Below are positions 9,775 to 19,372 of a stretch of DNA of 64,000 nt, one piece after another (position 1 is the stretch's first letter; each line of letters starts with the position of its first letter). This stretch comes from Prochlorococcus sp. AG-347-E23. Its GTDB lineage: Bacteria; Cyanobacteriota; Cyanobacteriia; PCC-6307; Cyanobiaceae. A program made the position numbers and the translations under genes. The DNA is taken from NCBI GenBank assembly GCA_003281685.1, contig QCBH01000004.1:1-64000 (forward strand). The letters are read 5' to 3'. Below the pieces are notes generated by a model. The model had not been told where the DNA came from. It worked only from the letters and a program-made list of their open reading frames with translations, and ran no database searches.

Positions 9775-11004
9775 ATGACCAATCCTGATTCCGATAATTC
9801 TCGTGAGTGGGCTGCACAAGCTTATGCACTTTTAAAAAAACGTCAAGAAGAGCAAAAGCAAGAATTAAAAAAAGAGGAAGAGCAAAAGCAAGAATTAAAA
9901 AAAGAGGAAGAGCAAAAGCAAGAAATTATGGAGATTGCTACAAAAAAAAATATTTTTGGGCAGTCTGAAACAACTGCTGAAACGCAATTAGGAGAATTTG
10001 ACGATAATTTTACTTGGTCTGCAATGGTTTTAGCTGCTCAAGGAAAAAAAATAAATCAAATATCGGTTGATGAAATTGATTGGTTAACTAAATTAAGAAA
10101 AGGATTAGAAGAAACCCGAAAAGGATTTGTTACTGAACTTTTGGATAAATTGGGAGATGATCCCCTTACTCCAGAATCTCTTGATGATTTAGAGACTCTA
10201 TTAATAAGAGCTGATGTAGGTATTAATTCAACCGATAAAGTTATAAATTCTCTCAGAACAAAATTAAACGAGGAGGTTGTTGGTGGAGAAGCAGGAATAA
10301 AATTCTTGAAGAAGGAATTAAAATTAATTATCGATAAACCAATAAAAAATTCTGGTACTGATCTTTTAGTGCCTCAAAAAGGTAAGTTAAATGTCTGGTT
10401 ATTAGTAGGAGTTAATGGTGTTGGTAAAACTACTACGTTAGGGAAATTAGCGTATTTGTCTTCCAAAAGTAATTATAAAACTTTGATTGCGGCTGCTGAT
10501 ACTTTTAGAGCTGCTGCAGTAGAACAACTTAAAGTATGGGGAGATAGAAGTAATGTTGACGTTATATCTAATCAATCAAAAAATGCTGATCCAGCTGCTG
10601 TTGTTTTTGATGCAATTAATTCTGCTCAAAAAAGAAATGTTGATTTATTACTTGTTGATACCGCGGGCAGACTGCAAACGAAAAATAATTTAATGGATGA
10701 ATTAGCAAAAATAAAAAAAATTATTGATAAAAAGGTTCCAGATGCAATTGTTGAATCATTATTAGTCTTAGATGCAAGTCAGGGTCAAAATGGCTTAAAA
10801 CAAGCAAAAAGTTTCGCTAAATCAGCAGATTTAAGTGGAGCAATTATTACTAAATTAGATGGGACTTCTCGAGGAGGAGTATCTTTAGCTGTATCTGAAG
10901 AAGTAAATTTGCCTATAAGGTTTATTGGAGCTGGAGAAGGTATAAAAGATTTGAGACCATTCAATAGTTATGAATTTGTTGAGGCTATGCTCGCAGATAA
11001 ATAA
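9775..11004 (+). CDS. ftsY: Signal recognition particle receptor FtsY
   Basis: FtsY is the SRP-receptor GTPase that docks ribosome-nascent chain complexes at the membrane with Ffh. The NG domain is complete: P-loop GVNGVGKTTTLGKLA near residue 216, DTFRAAAVEQL, DTAGRL near 297, TKLDGTSRGG near 361. The N-terminal acidic domain is short and carries a nearly perfect tandem repeat of the ten residues EQKQELKKEE (see the repeat entry). It stands 66 bp after nusB. Confidence 0.96.
   Translation: MTNPDSDNSREWAAQAYALLKKRQEEQKQELKKEEEQKQELKKEEEQKQEIMEIATKKNIFGQSETTAETQLGEFDDNFTWSAMVLAAQGKKINQISVDEIDWLTKLRKGLEETRKGFVTELLDKLGDDPLTPESLDDLETLLIRADVGINSTDKVINSLRTKLNEEVVGGEAGIKFLKKELKLIIDKPIKNSGTDLLVPQKGKLNVWLLVGVNGVGKTTTLGKLAYLSSKSNYKTLIAAADTFRAAAVEQLKVWGDRSNVDVISNQSKNADPAAVVFDAINSAQKRNVDLLLVDTAGRLQTKNNLMDELAKIKKIIDKKVPDAIVESLLVLDASQGQNGLKQAKSFAKSADLSGAIITKLDGTSRGGVSLAVSEEVNLPIRFIGAGEGIKDLRPFNSYEFVEAMLADK
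9851..9924 (+). repeat. In-frame 30-bp tandem repeat inside ftsY
   Basis: Two identical 30-bp copies (9851-9880 and 9881-9910) and a partial third copy (9911-9924) with no mismatch. They add ten charged residues per unit to the FtsY membrane-contact domain. Identity at the DNA level, including synonymous positions, points to recent slippage or unequal crossover. Confidence 0.9.
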
Positions 11005-11071
11005 AAATTAAATAAATTTTTTCTAAAAATTTAAATTTAGTGTTAAAACATATTTATCTATTAAATTTGTT

Positions 11072-12415
11072 TTGACAAATAATCAAAAAGAAAAAATATT
11101 TTCGAACAAATTTATTCAAAAATTTTTTGAAAATGAATCTTCAGTAACTTTAAAAAATAAATATAAATTTGCAGAAATTGCATCTTCACTAACATATTAT
11201 TTAAAATCATTTTCCAATATAAATAAATTATTGGATTATGTATGCTTAATTTTTAAACATATTTTTTCTGAAAATATAATCTTAATTATCCCTTTAAATT
11301 ATGAGGGAGAGATATGGCATGAAAATATAAAAATCTCTGCTAGTGAAGAAAAATTAAAAATACAAGAAAAAATTTATAGTTTTTTGCGTCAATTTCAATT
11401 TTCAAAAAATTTTAAAATAAAAGAAATTCAAACTTTTGAAAATGCTTTAAAAAATAATTTTAAAGAATATAAAATTGAAACAAAAAAAATACTATCTAGA
11501 AGTAAATGTAGAGGATTTATTTACATTTTTAGTAAAGATATTTCTTGGCAGTCGATTTCCGAAGATAGTAATTTTAATTTTGTTGAAAATTGTTTAGCTG
11601 TTGGATTAGAAAATCACTACTTAATAAAAACAAAGAAAAAGCATGACAACGTAGATAGAGAAATTTCAACTGGTGCTGAAATTCAATCTCAATTATTGCC
11701 GGATTATTGTCCAATTATCCATGGCATAGATTTAGCTGCTCATTGTAGACCAGCTCTCCAGCTTGGGGGGGATTACTATGATTTTATGTGCTTAAAGACT
11801 AATATCTCTGAAAAAAGAAAAGAAAAATCAAGATGGGCTTTTGTAATTGGCGATGTTATGGGAAAAGGTATTCCAGCTGGTCTTTTAATGACTATGTTAA
11901 GAGGAATGTTACGAGCGGAGGTTCTAACAGGCCTGCCTCCAGATAGAATTTTGCATGATTTGAATCAACTAGCAATTAATGATTTGGATCAATCGCATAG
12001 ATTTGTGACATTATTTTACTCAGATTATGACCCTAGAACTAGAAAATTGAGGTTCGCCAATGCAGCTCATAATCCTCCTCTGCTCTGGAAAAGTTCAGAT
12101 CAGAAAATTATAAAATTAGATGCAGAGGGATTTGTACTTGGATTACAAAAAGATGCTGAATATCATTGTGGTGAAATAAAGCTTAATGAAAATGATTTAG
12201 TGCTTTATTACACCGATGGAGTAATTGATACCTCTAACTCTTTAGGGCAAAGATTTGACGAGGAAAGGTTAATTAAAACCCTTACAAAATTATGCAAGCA
12301 GTCTTATACATCCCAAGAAATATTAAATAGAATATTTAAAAAGTTAGATGATTTTACAGGGCAAAATAGACATCTAGAAGATGACGCATCGATGGTGATT
12401 TTTCAATTAAAATAA
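11072..12415 (+). CDS. PP2C-type serine phosphatase, RsbU/SpoIIE family
   Basis: The C-terminal half (about residues 195-447) is a PPM/SpoIIE phosphatase with metal-binding motifs GGDYYDF (near 232) and GDVMGKGIPAG (near 262), then AAHNPPLL, YTDGVIDT and ENRHLEDDASMVIF-like ends. The N-terminal 190 residues look like a divergent GAF-type sensor. Such enzymes dephosphorylate anti-sigma antagonist proteins in partner-switching pathways, but no partner genes occur nearby. The start is a TTG at 11072; there is no better ATG. Confidence 0.88.
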   Translation: MTNNQKEKIFSNKFIQKFFENESSVTLKNKYKFAEIASSLTYYLKSFSNINKLLDYVCLIFKHIFSENIILIIPLNYEGEIWHENIKISASEEKLKIQEKIYSFLRQFQFSKNFKIKEIQTFENALKNNFKEYKIETKKILSRSKCRGFIYIFSKDISWQSISEDSNFNFVENCLAVGLENHYLIKTKKKHDNVDREISTGAEIQSQLLPDYCPIIHGIDLAAHCRPALQLGGDYYDFMCLKTNISEKRKEKSRWAFVIGDVMGKGIPAGLLMTMLRGMLRAEVLTGLPPDRILHDLNQLAINDLDQSHRFVTLFYSDYDPRTRKLRFANAAHNPPLLWKSSDQKIIKLDAEGFVLGLQKDAEYHCGEIKLNENDLVLYYTDGVIDTSNSLGQRFDEERLIKTLTKLCKQSYTSQEILNRIFKKLDDFTGQNRHLEDDASMVIFQLK

Positions 12416-12478
12416 ATATTGTTTTGTCACTTATATAAAAAAATGCTTTATTAGAGATACTTAAAGTTAATAATTAAT

Positions 12479-13858
12479 ATGGCAAAAGTATGGAGTAAAA
12501 GGTTTGATAATGCTCTTAACCCTTTTATTGAAAAGTTTAATGCCTCAATTGATTTTGATAAAAAGCTTATTTTAGAAGATTTAGATTGTTCGATTGCTCA
12601 TGCGAAAATGCTTGGCAAAACTCAAGTATTATCCTCTTCTGAAGCTTTGAAAATTATTAATGGTCTTAAGTTAATAAGAGTTGAGTATTTAGAGGGCAAA
12701 TTTTTTCCTAGTCCACCTTCTGAAGATATTCACTATTGTATAGAAGAAAAACTGATAAGTTTAATTGGTGAAACTGGAAAAAAATTACATACGGGTAGAA
12801 GTAGAAATGATCAAGTTGGTACAGATATAAGATTGTGGCTAAGAAAAGAGATTGATAACATTGAAGTTTTAATAATCGATTTGCAAAAATCCTTCTTAAA
12901 TCTTGCTAAATCTAATATTTATACTTTGATTCCTGGATATACCCATATGCAAAGAGCTCAACCATTGTCTTTGGCTCATCACTTATTGGCTTACATTGAA
13001 ATGCTTCAAAGAGACCGTGAACGGTTTAAAGAGGTACGTGCAAGAGTTAATATTTCTCCTTTAGGAGCTGCAGCTTTAGCTGGAACAAAAATAAAAATAG
13101 ATAGACACTTTACAGCTGCAGAATTGGGCTTTGAAAAGATTTATAAAAATAGTATTGATGCGGTTAGTGACAGAGATTTTTGTATAGAGTTTGTTTCTTC
13201 ATCTGCCTTGTTAATGTCGCATTTTAGTAAAATTTCTGAAGAAATAATCTTATGGGTAACAGATGAATTTTCTTTTGCAAAATTAACAGATAAATGTGCT
13301 ACTGGAAGTAGCTTAATGCCGCAGAAAAAAAATCCTGATGTTCCAGAATTGATAAGAGGAAAGACGGGAAGAGTGTATGGACATCTTCAGGCATTATTAA
13401 CTATGGTCAAAGGAGTACCACTTTCATACAATAAAGATTTTCAAGAAGACAAAGAGCCAGTATTTGATACTGCAGAAACAATATCTTCTTGTATTAAAGC
13501 TATGACTATCTTAATAAATGAAGGTATTGAATTTAATATTCAAAATTTATCTTATTCCGTAGAAAATGACTTTTCTAATGCCACTGATTTGGCAGATTAT
13601 TTAGTTGGTAAAGATATTCCTTTTAGGACCGCATATCAAATTGTTGGTGAAATAGTGAAATACTGCATTGAGAGAAAAATGTTATTTAAAAATCTCAAAA
13701 TTGATGAATTTAAAAAATTTCATCCCGAATTTGATGAAGACGTTTTTGTGATTCTTAAACCTCTTAATGTAGTTAAATCAAGAAATAGCGAAGGTGGCAC
13801 AGGTTTTGTTCAGGTACAAAAAGAGGTAAATAATTGGGAAAAAAGATTGTTACTTTAG
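12479..13858 (+). CDS. argH: Argininosuccinate lyase
   Basis: Last step of arginine synthesis: argininosuccinate is cleaved to arginine and fumarate. The superfamily signature [16 protein letters not shown] is at about residue 279. [10 protein letters not shown] (near 102) and [11 protein letters not shown] (near 151) are the substrate-binding blocks. Full length at 459 residues. A second arginine gene, argJ, lies at 52382, far away, so there is no arginine operon here. Confidence 0.97.
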   Translation: MAKVWSKRFDNALNPFIEKFNASIDFDKKLILEDLDCSIAHAKMLGKTQVLSSSEALKIINGLKLIRVEYLEGKFFPSPPSEDIHYCIEEKLISLIGETGKKLHTGRSRNDQVGTDIRLWLRKEIDNIEVLIIDLQKSFLNLAKSNIYTLIPGYTHMQRAQPLSLAHHLLAYIEMLQRDRERFKEVRARVNISPLGAAALAGTKIKIDRHFTAAELGFEKIYKNSIDAVSDRDFCIEFVSSSALLMSHFSKISEEIILWVTDEFSFAKLTDKCATGSSLMPQKKNPDVPELIRGKTGRVYGHLQALLTMVKGVPLSYNKDFQEDKEPVFDTAETISSCIKAMTILINEGIEFNIQNLSYSVENDFSNATDLADYLVGKDIPFRTAYQIVGEIVKYCIERKMLFKNLKIDEFKKFHPEFDEDVFVILKPLNVVKSRNSEGGTGFVQVQKEVNNWEKRLLL

Positions 13859-13886
13859 AATCTCAATTATTTTTATACAACAAGGG

Positions 13887-13892
13887 TATACT
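13887..13892 (+). promoter_or_regulatory. Possible -10 element upstream of the RRM gene leader
   Basis: TATACT at 13887-13892 resembles a -10 hexamer, and TAGAAT at 13899 is an alternative. Either would give a leader of about 70 nt that contains the hairpin at 13923-13944. No convincing -35 is seen. The only reason to call a promoter here is that the 28 bp between that hairpin and the gene is too short to hold one. Confidence 0.3.
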
Positions 13893-13922
13893 TTGAAGTA
13901 GAATAGTGTAGCAATGTTATAG

Positions 13923-13944
13923 AACTACTAATTGTAGTTTTTTT
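13923..13944 (+). terminator. Intrinsic terminator between argH and the RRM gene
   Basis: aactac, loop taatt, gtagtt and a run of T's form a 6-bp stem followed by a U-tract. It can end the argH message. Because it lies only 28 bp before the RRM gene start, any promoter of that gene must be upstream, so the structure may also act as an attenuator. Confidence 0.65.
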
Positions 13945-13972
13945 ATAAGGTAATTTCTTTGTTGAGTTTAAA

Positions 13973-14434
13973 GTGAGTATTTTTGTTGGCAATTTGCCTT
14001 TCCGCGCAGAGCGAGAAGATGTTATGGAGTTGTTTACTCCATTTGGTGAGGTTTTAAATTGTTCTCTTCCCTTGGAGAGAGATACTGGAAGGAAAAGAGG
14101 ATTCGCATTTATTGAGATGGCAGATGAAGCGATTGAGTCAAAAGCTATTGAAGGTTTGCAAGGCACGGAACTTATGGGTAGGCCATTAAGAATTAATAAA
14201 GCTGAGCCGAGAGGTTCTGGCGGATCTCGTAGAGGAGGAAGAGGCGGCAGTGGTGGCTACGGTGGCGGTAATCCTGAATCTAATAATTCTTACACTAATA
14301 AATCCTCTGGAGCAGAAGGTTGGGAAGACAGAAGTTATGGAAATTCTTCTGAAAACTCTGAATATGAAAGTGGGAGAAGCAGGAGAAAAAGGAGAGTTTC
14401 CAATGAGAGCAATGCTTCAAACGAGTCAAATTAG
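13973..14434 (+). CDS. RRM-type RNA-binding protein with glycine-rich tail
   Basis: A single RNA recognition motif covers residues 1-80. RNP2 is IFVGNL at residues 3-8 and RNP1 is KRGFAFIEM around residues 42-50. The rest is a low-complexity Gly/Arg/Ser tail (GGSRRGGRGGSGGYGGG, then Asn/Ser/Glu-rich). This matches the cyanobacterial Rbp family, several members of which respond to cold and bind mRNA. The start is GTG at 13973; the RRM begins at once, so little can be missing. The leader contains an intrinsic terminator. The C-terminus overlaps the convergent dusA stop by 4 bp. Confidence 0.9.
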   Translation: MSIFVGNLPFRAEREDVMELFTPFGEVLNCSLPLERDTGRKRGFAFIEMADEAIESKAIEGLQGTELMGRPLRINKAEPRGSGGSRRGGRGGSGGYGGGNPESNNSYTNKSSGAEGWEDRSYGNSSENSEYESGRSRRKRRVSNESNASNESN

Positions 14435-15435
14435 AAACCCATTTCTTTAAGCTCTGTTGTTGATTTCAATAGATATTCGATATCTAAAATTTTTTTTATA
14501 GATTTATTTGAAATTTTATTTCTCCAAATTCTCGCTCTTGGTACACCTTCAACTAAATTTATAAGATGTTTACAAATATCCCAAGATTTTCCTCCATTAC
14601 TTAAATGTCTCTCTATGTATGGAATTAAAGAGAATATAATATCTGAAGCAGATTTGGCTTTTGTATTAATTCCATAAATCCTTTGATCAATTTGAGACCA
14701 TCTTAGCGGATGTTTATATGCTGACCGTCCAATCATGACCCCATCAAAATCATTTAAGGCCTTTAATGATTCATCGATATTTGTTAGACCTCCATTGATT
14801 TCTATTAATAAATCTGGATTTAATTTTTTTAATTTTTTTACCACATCGTAATTTAGTGGAGGTATAGTTCTGTTTTGTTTTGGATTTAAACCCTTCAATA
14901 TGGCTTTCCTTGCATGAACTATAAATCTGTCTGCACCAGCATTAGCGATAATTCTTACGAAATTATTCAAGTTATCGAAACTAACATCATTGTCTACACC
15001 GATTCTGTGTTTGATCGTAACCGGTAAGTTGCAATTATTTTTTAAGGATTCTATACAATTTGCTACTTTTTCAGGGTCTTTCATAAGTGAGGCGCCAAAA
15101 TTTCCAGAACAGACTCTTGGACTCGGACAGCCAACATTAAAGTTTATTTCGTCATAACCCCAATCCTGTGCCATTCGGGCTGCTTCTTTAAGGATTTTAG
15201 GGTCGTCTCCACCAAACTGAATTGATATCGGATGTTCTTCACTATTAAAATCCAGAAAATTTTCTCTTTTATTCGTATAAGCTAAACTCTGGGCCACAAT
15301 CATTTCCGTATACAATAGAGCTTCAGAACTTATTTTTCTCATTATCATCCTGAAATGTTTATCGGTACAATCCATCATTGGAGCAACACTTAATTTATGA
15401 ATATTTTTAATAGGATTAAACGGGATGAAATTCAT
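14431..15435 (-). CDS. dusA: tRNA-dihydrouridine synthase A
   Basis: FMN enzyme that reduces uridines in the tRNA D-loop. SVAPMMDCTDKHFR near the N-terminus, INFNVGCPSPRVCSGNFGASLM with the catalytic Cys, TIKHRIGVD, and INGGLTNIDE are the standard DusA blocks in the right order. The length (334 aa) fits DusA rather than DusB/C. The gene runs against the RRM gene and is divergent from msrB, 23 bp away. Confidence 0.94.
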   Translation of the reverse strand: MNFIPFNPIKNIHKLSVAPMMDCTDKHFRMIMRKISSEALLYTEMIVAQSLAYTNKRENFLDFNSEEHPISIQFGGDDPKILKEAARMAQDWGYDEINFNVGCPSPRVCSGNFGASLMKDPEKVANCIESLKNNCNLPVTIKHRIGVDNDVSFDNLNNFVRIIANAGADRFIVHARKAILKGLNPKQNRTIPPLNYDVVKKLKKLNPDLLIEINGGLTNIDESLKALNDFDGVMIGRSAYKHPLRWSQIDQRIYGINTKAKSASDIIFSLIPYIERHLSNGGKSWDICKHLINLVEGVPRARIWRNKISNKSIKKILDIEYLLKSTTELKEMGF

Positions 15436-15458
15436 TACTTTTTTTGTAATTTAAATAT

Positions 15459-15953
15459 ATGAATCAATTTCTATCAAGAAGAACTTTTATTCTAATTGCT
15501 ACCATGTCAATCTTAAAAATAATCTTAAAGCCTATTCAAGTTTTAGCATTGTCACTTGCTTCGAAAGAAGACTGGAATTTCTCAAAAGACGAATGGAAAG
15601 CTAGGCTTAGTCCAGAATCTTATTATATTTTGAGGGAAGAAGGCACTGAAAGAGCTTTTAGTAGCCAGTTAAATAATGAGAAAAGAAAAGGAATTTTTCA
15701 TTGTGCAGGATGCGATTTGCCGCTTTTTTCCTCAGAAAAAAAGTATGATAGTGGTACAGGGTGGCCAAGTTTTTGGGATTCGATTCAAGGATCAGTAGAA
15801 ACAAAAATTGATTTCAAGTTAATTGTCCCTAGAACCGAATATCATTGTTCTAGATGCGGTGGTCATCAAGGACATGTTTTTAATGATGGACCACTTCCCA
15901 CTGGCAAAAGATACTGTAATAATGGCTTAGCATTAAGGTTTGTTCCTGACTAA
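15459..15953 (+). CDS. msrB: Peptide methionine-R-sulfoxide reductase, probably Tat-exported
   Basis: MsrB repairs the R-form of methionine sulfoxide in proteins. Zinc-binding pairs CAGC (near residue 85) and CSRC (near 131), GTGWPSFW, and RYCNNGLALRF with the catalytic Cys near the end are present. The first 30 residues are unusual for an MsrB: SRRTFILIA is a twin-arginine motif followed by a hydrophobic stretch. This suggests export of a folded, zinc-loaded enzyme to the lumen or periplasm. Enzyme assignment is firm, export is inference. Confidence 0.93.
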   Translation: MNQFLSRRTFILIATMSILKIILKPIQVLALSLASKEDWNFSKDEWKARLSPESYYILREEGTERAFSSQLNNEKRKGIFHCAGCDLPLFSSEKKYDSGTGWPSFWDSIQGSVETKIDFKLIVPRTEYHCSRCGGHQGHVFNDGPLPTGKRYCNNGLALRFVPD

Positions 15954-15960
15954 ATATTTG

Positions 15961-15974
15961 TGCGGCCTTCCGCA
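15961..15974 (+). terminator. Short GC-rich hairpin after msrB
   Basis: tgcgg, loop cctt, ccgca: a 5-bp perfect stem, strikingly GC-rich for this genome, 7 bp after the msrB stop and 54 bp before grpE. The T-run that follows is broken (acttgtttt), so efficiency is doubtful. It may separate msrB from the chaperone genes. Confidence 0.4.
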
Positions 15975-16027
15975 ACTTGTTTTGTGCATCACTTTATTAG
16001 AGAATAGTTTTATTAAATTTTAGAAAA

Positions 16028-16747
16028 ATGATTGAAAATCAATCAGACAATATTGATAATAATGAAAATGATGTTTCTAACCAGGAAAATGTTTCTGAAG
16101 ATAAATCATCGACGCAAAATTTAATAACGGACAATGATGAATTATCTTCTCAAAAAACAGAAGAAATAAATACCGAAGATTTAAAAAATACCGTTTCAAA
16201 TAATGATGCAAGATTAGAACAATTAGAAAAAGAGCATGAAACATTAAAAAACCAATACGTAAGGATTTCCGCAGATTTCGATAATTTTAGAAAAAGGCAA
16301 TCTAGAGATCAGGACGATTTAAAAATTCAACTTGTTTCAAAGACTTTAACTGCAATACTTCCTATTGTTGACAATTTTGAGAGAGCAAGACAACAACTTA
16401 AACCAGAAAGTGAAGAAGCTCAAGCTCTTCATAGAAGTTATCAGGGATTGTATAAACAATTAGTAGAAGTTTTAAAGCAACAAGGAGTTTCACCTATGAG
16501 AGTTGTTGGTCAGCAATTTGATCCAAACTTACATGAAGCTGTTTTAAGAGAGCCTAGTGAGGAGCTTGAAGAAGATTTTATAGTTGAAGAATTGCAGCGA
16601 GGATATCATCTAGAAGGTAAGGTTTTGCGACATGCCTTGGTTAAAGTTTCTATGGGACCTGGCAAACAAATTTCACAAGAGGAAGTAGAAAAGGATACAG
16701 TTGTAGAAGATATCGATTCAGAGGAAAATACTTCTGAAGATGTATAA
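16028..16747 (+). CDS. grpE: Co-chaperone GrpE
   Basis: Nucleotide-exchange factor for DnaK. The first 65 residues are an acidic, Asn/Ser-rich disordered extension, then a coiled coil (about 65-110) and the GrpE core with [24 protein letters not shown], and [16 protein letters not shown]. Total 239 residues, normal for cyanobacteria. dnaJ follows 29 bp downstream on the same strand, so both are likely one heat-shock transcript. No dnaK is present in the window. Confidence 0.96.
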   Translation: MIENQSDNIDNNENDVSNQENVSEDKSSTQNLITDNDELSSQKTEEINTEDLKNTVSNNDARLEQLEKEHETLKNQYVRISADFDNFRKRQSRDQDDLKIQLVSKTLTAILPIVDNFERARQQLKPESEEAQALHRSYQGLYKQLVEVLKQQGVSPMRVVGQQFDPNLHEAVLREPSEELEEDFIVEELQRGYHLEGKVLRHALVKVSMGPGKQISQEEVEKDTVVEDIDSEENTSEDV

Positions 16748-16776
16748 ATTCTAAATTTTTACTTGAGCATTATCTA

Positions 16777-17901
16777 ATGGCTGATTTCTATCAAATACTT
16801 GGAGTTTCAAGAGATGCTGATGCTGATACCTTAAAGAAAGCCTATAGAAAATTAGCAAGACAATACCATCCTGATGTTAATAAAGAACCTGGTGCTGAAG
16901 ATAAATTTAAAGAAATTGGTAAGGCTTACGAAGCATTAGCTGATCCTGAAACTAGAGCAAGATATGACCAATTCGGAGAGGCTGGGCTAGGAGGTGCCGC
17001 TGGAATGCCTGATATGGGAGACATGGGTGGCTTTGCAGATTTATTTGAAACTTTTTTTAATGGCTTCGGGGGACAAAATCCTCAAGGAGGTAGAACACAA
17101 AGGAGAGGCCCTCAACAAGGAGATGATTTAAGATATGACCTAAATGTTGACTTTAAAGATGCAATATTTGGTCAACAGAGAGAAATTAAAATTCCTCATC
17201 TTGAGACATGTGAAGTTTGTAGGGGAACAGGTGCCAAACCAGGAACCGGACCAAAAACTTGTTCAACATGTGGAGGTAGTGGACAAGTTAGAAGAGCTAC
17301 TAGAACACCTTTTGGGAATTTCACACAAGTAGCTGAATGTCCTTCCTGCAATGGAACTGGTCAGATAATTGCTGATCCATGTTTGAGTTGCGGCGGTAAT
17401 GGAGTAAAACAAGTCAGAAAAAAATTAAGGATTAATATTCCTGCAGGGGTTGATACTGGTACTAAATTAAGAGTTTCCGGAGAAGGAAATGTTGGTTTGA
17501 AAGGGGGCCCCCCTGGAGATCTTTATGTTTTTATAAAGGTTAAGAATGATTCAAAACTTAAAAGAGATGGTGTGACTATTTACTCTGAAATAGCGGTGAG
17601 TTATTTGCAGGCTATTTTAGGTGACACTGTTAAAATTACTACAGTTGATGGAGATGTTAATTTAAAAATTCCAAGTGGTACCCAGCCAAATACAACTCTT
17701 TCCCTTGAGAATAAAGGGGTACCTAGACTTGGTAATCCGGTTGCGAGAGGTAATCATGAAGTCTTAGTAAAAGTAAAATTACCAACTCGCATAACCGACG
17801 CAGAAAGAGAGCTTTTAGAGGGTTTAGCTTCTCAATATTCAGATAAAAATATTAATTCCAGTAGTGGACTTTTTAGTAAATTATTTGGTAATGAATCCTA
17901 A
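16777..17901 (+). CDS. dnaJ: Chaperone protein DnaJ (type I)
   Basis: J-domain co-chaperone of DnaK. The J domain covers residues 1-67 with HPD at about 31-33, followed by a Gly/Phe/Met-rich linker. The zinc-finger region has four Cys repeats: [32 protein letters not shown]. The substrate-binding C-terminal domain is complete. 374 aa. The stop TAA shares its last A with the ATG of the next gene, so they are translationally coupled. Confidence 0.97.
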   Translation: MADFYQILGVSRDADADTLKKAYRKLARQYHPDVNKEPGAEDKFKEIGKAYEALADPETRARYDQFGEAGLGGAAGMPDMGDMGGFADLFETFFNGFGGQNPQGGRTQRRGPQQGDDLRYDLNVDFKDAIFGQQREIKIPHLETCEVCRGTGAKPGTGPKTCSTCGGSGQVRRATRTPFGNFTQVAECPSCNGTGQIIADPCLSCGGNGVKQVRKKLRINIPAGVDTGTKLRVSGEGNVGLKGGPPGDLYVFIKVKNDSKLKRDGVTIYSEIAVSYLQAILGDTVKITTVDGDVNLKIPSGTQPNTTLSLENKGVPRLGNPVARGNHEVLVKVKLPTRITDAERELLEGLASQYSDKNINSSSGLFSKLFGNES

Positions 17902-18131
17902 TGATTTCTTTAAAGCATTTGGATCTCAAATCTGTTCCATGTCCTTTAAATGTTGTCAAAATCAAATTGGCTTTGGAGAAGTTATCCAAAAACGAACAAC
18001 TTATTGTTGAACTAGATAAAGGTGAACCAGAACAAATGGTATTAAATAATCTAAAAGAGATGGGATGTTTGTTTAAACAAATCAAAGAAAGTGAAAAATT
18101 TATAAAAATAAAAATATTAAATGAAAAATAA
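17901..18131 (+). CDS. TusA/SirA-like sulfur-carrier family protein
   Basis: A 76-residue protein with the two-layer TusA-like pattern. VPCPLNVVKIKLALEKL contains the conserved Cys (residue 14) at the start of helix 1. The canonical motif is CPxP, and here the second proline is replaced by Asn. TusA proteins relay persulfide sulfur in tRNA thiolation or molybdopterin pathways; the conserved Cys keeps that possible. The gene overlaps dnaJ by 1 bp and rsgA by 11 bp, so it is part of a grpE-dnaJ-tusA-rsgA run. Confidence 0.75.
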   Translation: MISLKHLDLKSVPCPLNVVKIKLALEKLSKNEQLIVELDKGEPEQMVLNNLKEMGCLFKQIKESEKFIKIKILNEK

Positions 18132-19038
18132 TAGTAAATATTTAGCTTTAGTTACGAAAAAATTTAATGATTTTTTTTTAGTTGACTTAAAAAATCAAGA
18201 AAACTCTGGAAATAGCGAAAAATTTTTATGTAGGGTTAAGAAGTCTATAAGTTTCAAGGATCAATTAATTTTTGTTGGAGATGAAGTAGCGATTGAAAAA
18301 ATTGATTTTAAAAGTAAATGCGCAGTAATAACAAGTCTAAAAAAAAGAAAAAATCTTTTAGTTAGACCTTCAGTTGCAAATATTTCTAACATATACGTTA
18401 CTTTTTCCGTTGAAGAACCAGAGTTAAATTTATCTCAAGTTAATAGGTTTTTGATCTCAGCAGAATCAATGGGCGTTGAAGTCTCATTAGTTTTGACAAA
18501 GTGTGATTTGATTTCTGATAAAAGAAGATTATATTTTCTTGATAAATTTGAGAAATGGGGTTATCAAGCAATAACTTTAAATTTACAGAAATCTGATTGT
18601 TTTGAAAATTTATTAGCTGAGTTAATGAAAAAAGAATGTTCAATTTTTATGGGCCCATCCGGAGTTGGCAAAACTACTTTGCTAAATATGATTATTCCAG
18701 GTCTTAAAAATAGTACTTCTCCAGTTTCCAATAAAATTAAGAGAGGAAAAAATACTACTCGAAATGTTGAGTTATTTTCTATATCGAATCAAAGTTATAT
18801 TGTGGATACTCCTGGTTTTAATATGCAGCCTCAAGAGGTTGATATTAAGTTGTTACCAAATCTTTATTCAGAAATATATAAACAGGTAATCGAAGAAGGA
18901 ATTAAGTGTAAATTTCGTAATTGCTTACATTTACTAGATGAGGGATGTAACTTAAATAAATCCTTCGAAAGATATCCTTTTTATAAAGAAATGATTGAGT
19001 CTTCTAAGAGTCACTATTATCAAAACCAGGAAGATTAA
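18121..19038 (+). CDS. rsgA: Ribosome small-subunit GTPase RsgA
   Basis: Circularly permuted GTPase that assists late 30S maturation. An OB-fold is at residues 1-75. The permuted GTPase order is seen: LTKCDL (G4) near residue 122 comes before [11 protein letters not shown] (G1) near 178 and DTPGFN (G3) near 230. The C-terminal zinc region is CKFRNCLH...GC. Length 305 is normal. The 3' end overlaps the convergent ybaB-family gene by 35 bp. Confidence 0.95.
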   Translation: MKNNSKYLALVTKKFNDFFLVDLKNQENSGNSEKFLCRVKKSISFKDQLIFVGDEVAIEKIDFKSKCAVITSLKKRKNLLVRPSVANISNIYVTFSVEEPELNLSQVNRFLISAESMGVEVSLVLTKCDLISDKRRLYFLDKFEKWGYQAITLNLQKSDCFENLLAELMKKECSIFMGPSGVGKTTLLNMIIPGLKNSTSPVSNKIKRGKNTTRNVELFSISNQSYIVDTPGFNMQPQEVDIKLLPNLYSEIYKQVIEEGIKCKFRNCLHLLDEGCNLNKSFERYPFYKEMIESSKSHYYQNQED

Positions 19039-19354
19039 GATTTAATCCACCAGTCAAATCATTCATCCTTTCTTTCATAGTTGTAGTTGATAATTCATGA
19101 GCTTTTTGAATAGCTTGTAAAATATTTTGCTCTATTTGTTCTTTATTTGCATTTAAGATATTTTCTTGTACTTCTACTTTTAAAGGAAGTTGGTTTCCAC
19201 TTATCCAAACTTTTATCATTTCATCATCACTTTTGCCTTCAATCTCCATATTTTCCAGTTCATCTTGTAATTTTTGAGCATCTTGCTGAATTTGTTTAGC
19301 TTTTTTAAAAGCTTCTGTAAGTTGTCCAAAGTTAGGAAGTCCAAAACCCGCCAT
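19004..19354 (-). CDS. YbaB/EbfC family nucleoid-associated protein
   Basis: A 116-residue protein with the family pattern: an N-terminal helix [25 protein letters not shown], a central strand region around [14 protein letters not shown], and a C-terminal helix with [16 protein letters not shown]. Family members are dimeric tweezers-like DNA-binding proteins. It sits 18 bp from murB on the same strand, downstream of it. Its 3' end overlaps rsgA by 35 bp in the convergent direction. Confidence 0.9.
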   Translation of the reverse strand: MAGFGLPNFGQLTEAFKKAKQIQQDAQKLQDELENMEIEGKSDDEMIKVWISGNQLPLKVEVQENILNANKEQIEQNILQAIQKAHELSTTTMKERMNDLTGGLNLNLPGFDNSDS

Positions 19355-19372
19355 TTTGTAAAAAACGTTTCT

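Noticed and set aside
12421-12430. A single TTTTGTCAC just after the phosphatase gene, like the arm repeats of the scars
   Set aside because: There is no second unit 11 bp away and no duplicated gene end nearby, so it is not counted as a third scar.
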